From Mesorhizobium sp. M3A.F.Ca.ET.080.04.2.1 (GTDB lineage: Bacteria; Pseudomonadota; Alphaproteobacteria; Rhizobiales; Rhizobiaceae): a stretch of DNA of 64,000 bases. The notes beneath the pieces are model-generated. The model saw nothing but the letters and a program-made list of their open reading frames with translations. It searched no databases and had not been told where the DNA came from. The position numbers and the translations under genes were made by a program. The DNA lies in NCBI RefSeq assembly GCF_003952525.1, contig NZ_CP034451.1, forward strand, positions 3,968,001 through 4,032,000. Direction: 5' to 3'. This document shows positions 63,900 through 64,000 of the stretch, in pieces (the stretch's first letter is position 1; each line of letters starts with the position of its first letter).

Positions 63900-64000
63900 C
63901 GGCTCAGCGGCTGACAAGCACCAGTACGGGTCCCAGTGATAGCTCCTGCTTCCGCAGCAGCCGCGACGATGGAGCTGTTCAGGTTTAAGGCCCCCGATAG

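Noticed and set aside
1..64000. CRISPR arrays, rRNA or tRNA genes, conjugation (tra/virB) operon
   Set aside because: No regularly spaced repeats, no conserved RNA gene segments and no relaxase or VirB/Trb proteins were seen on either strand.

Overview
The window reads as part of the symbiosis island of a Mesorhizobium-type rhizobium (closest in layout to M. loti). The evidence is a complete Rhc type III secretion system (T3SS) in the gene order known from rhizobia, a nod box, six tts boxes, NifA/sigma-54-type promoters, an FseA-like integrative-element excision activator, and dense insertion-sequence debris. No rRNA, tRNA or CRISPR array was recognised.

Region 1 (1-13 kb) is accessory and heavily rearranged. 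A module of NifA/sigma-54 promoter, small HEAGH metalloprotease and tyrosine-recombinase remnant occurs twice in opposite orientation (about 100-1370 and 10450-12060), each copy beside a piece of an IS256-type element. Between the copies lie an intact Kup potassium transporter (2110-4050), a DnaE2 remnant, a decayed copy of the gabD/M16 module, a hipBA toxin-antitoxin operon, a broken tyrosine recombinase and an IS21-type remnant.

Region 2 (13-30 kb) starts with an FseA-like gene split over two reading frames (+1). It is followed by an orphan promoter with tandem NifA sites, a GabD-type aldehyde dehydrogenase and a fused double M16 peptidase. Next comes a two-component system whose regulator and divergent lipoprotein leader are duplicated around an IS481-type remnant, then a membrane acyltransferase-type protein, IS110 and IS630 remnants, a cold-shock protein and a MucR/Ros-type regulator.

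Region 3 (30-51.3 kb) is the T3SS. On the minus strand, nopB-rhcJ-nolU-nolV-rhcN-y4yJ-rhcQ-R-S-T-U form one tightly overlapping operon; nopP is separate; nopC-nopA-y4yQ-rhcV-y4yS form another block. On the plus strand are a large candidate effector (35641-38091), rhcC1/nolW and nopX. tts boxes precede nopB, nopP, nopC, the effector and nopX.

Region 4 (51.3-64 kb) holds IS66 and amidase debris and a methionine/SAM-cycle cluster: a truncated ArsR/SahR-like regulator, a frameshifted glyA, metK, an adenosine-kinase-like pfkB gene and tdh. More transposase debris follows, then a nod box overlapping a tts box, the T3SS activator ttsI, the main secretin gene rhcC2, the y4xK lipoprotein gene and an OafA-type O-acyltransferase gene.

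Taken together, flavonoid-induced NodD would act at the nod box to raise TtsI, and TtsI would fire the tts boxes to build and load the secretion apparatus. The nitrogen-fixation regulator NifA probably acts, or once acted, on the promoters in the rearranged left part.
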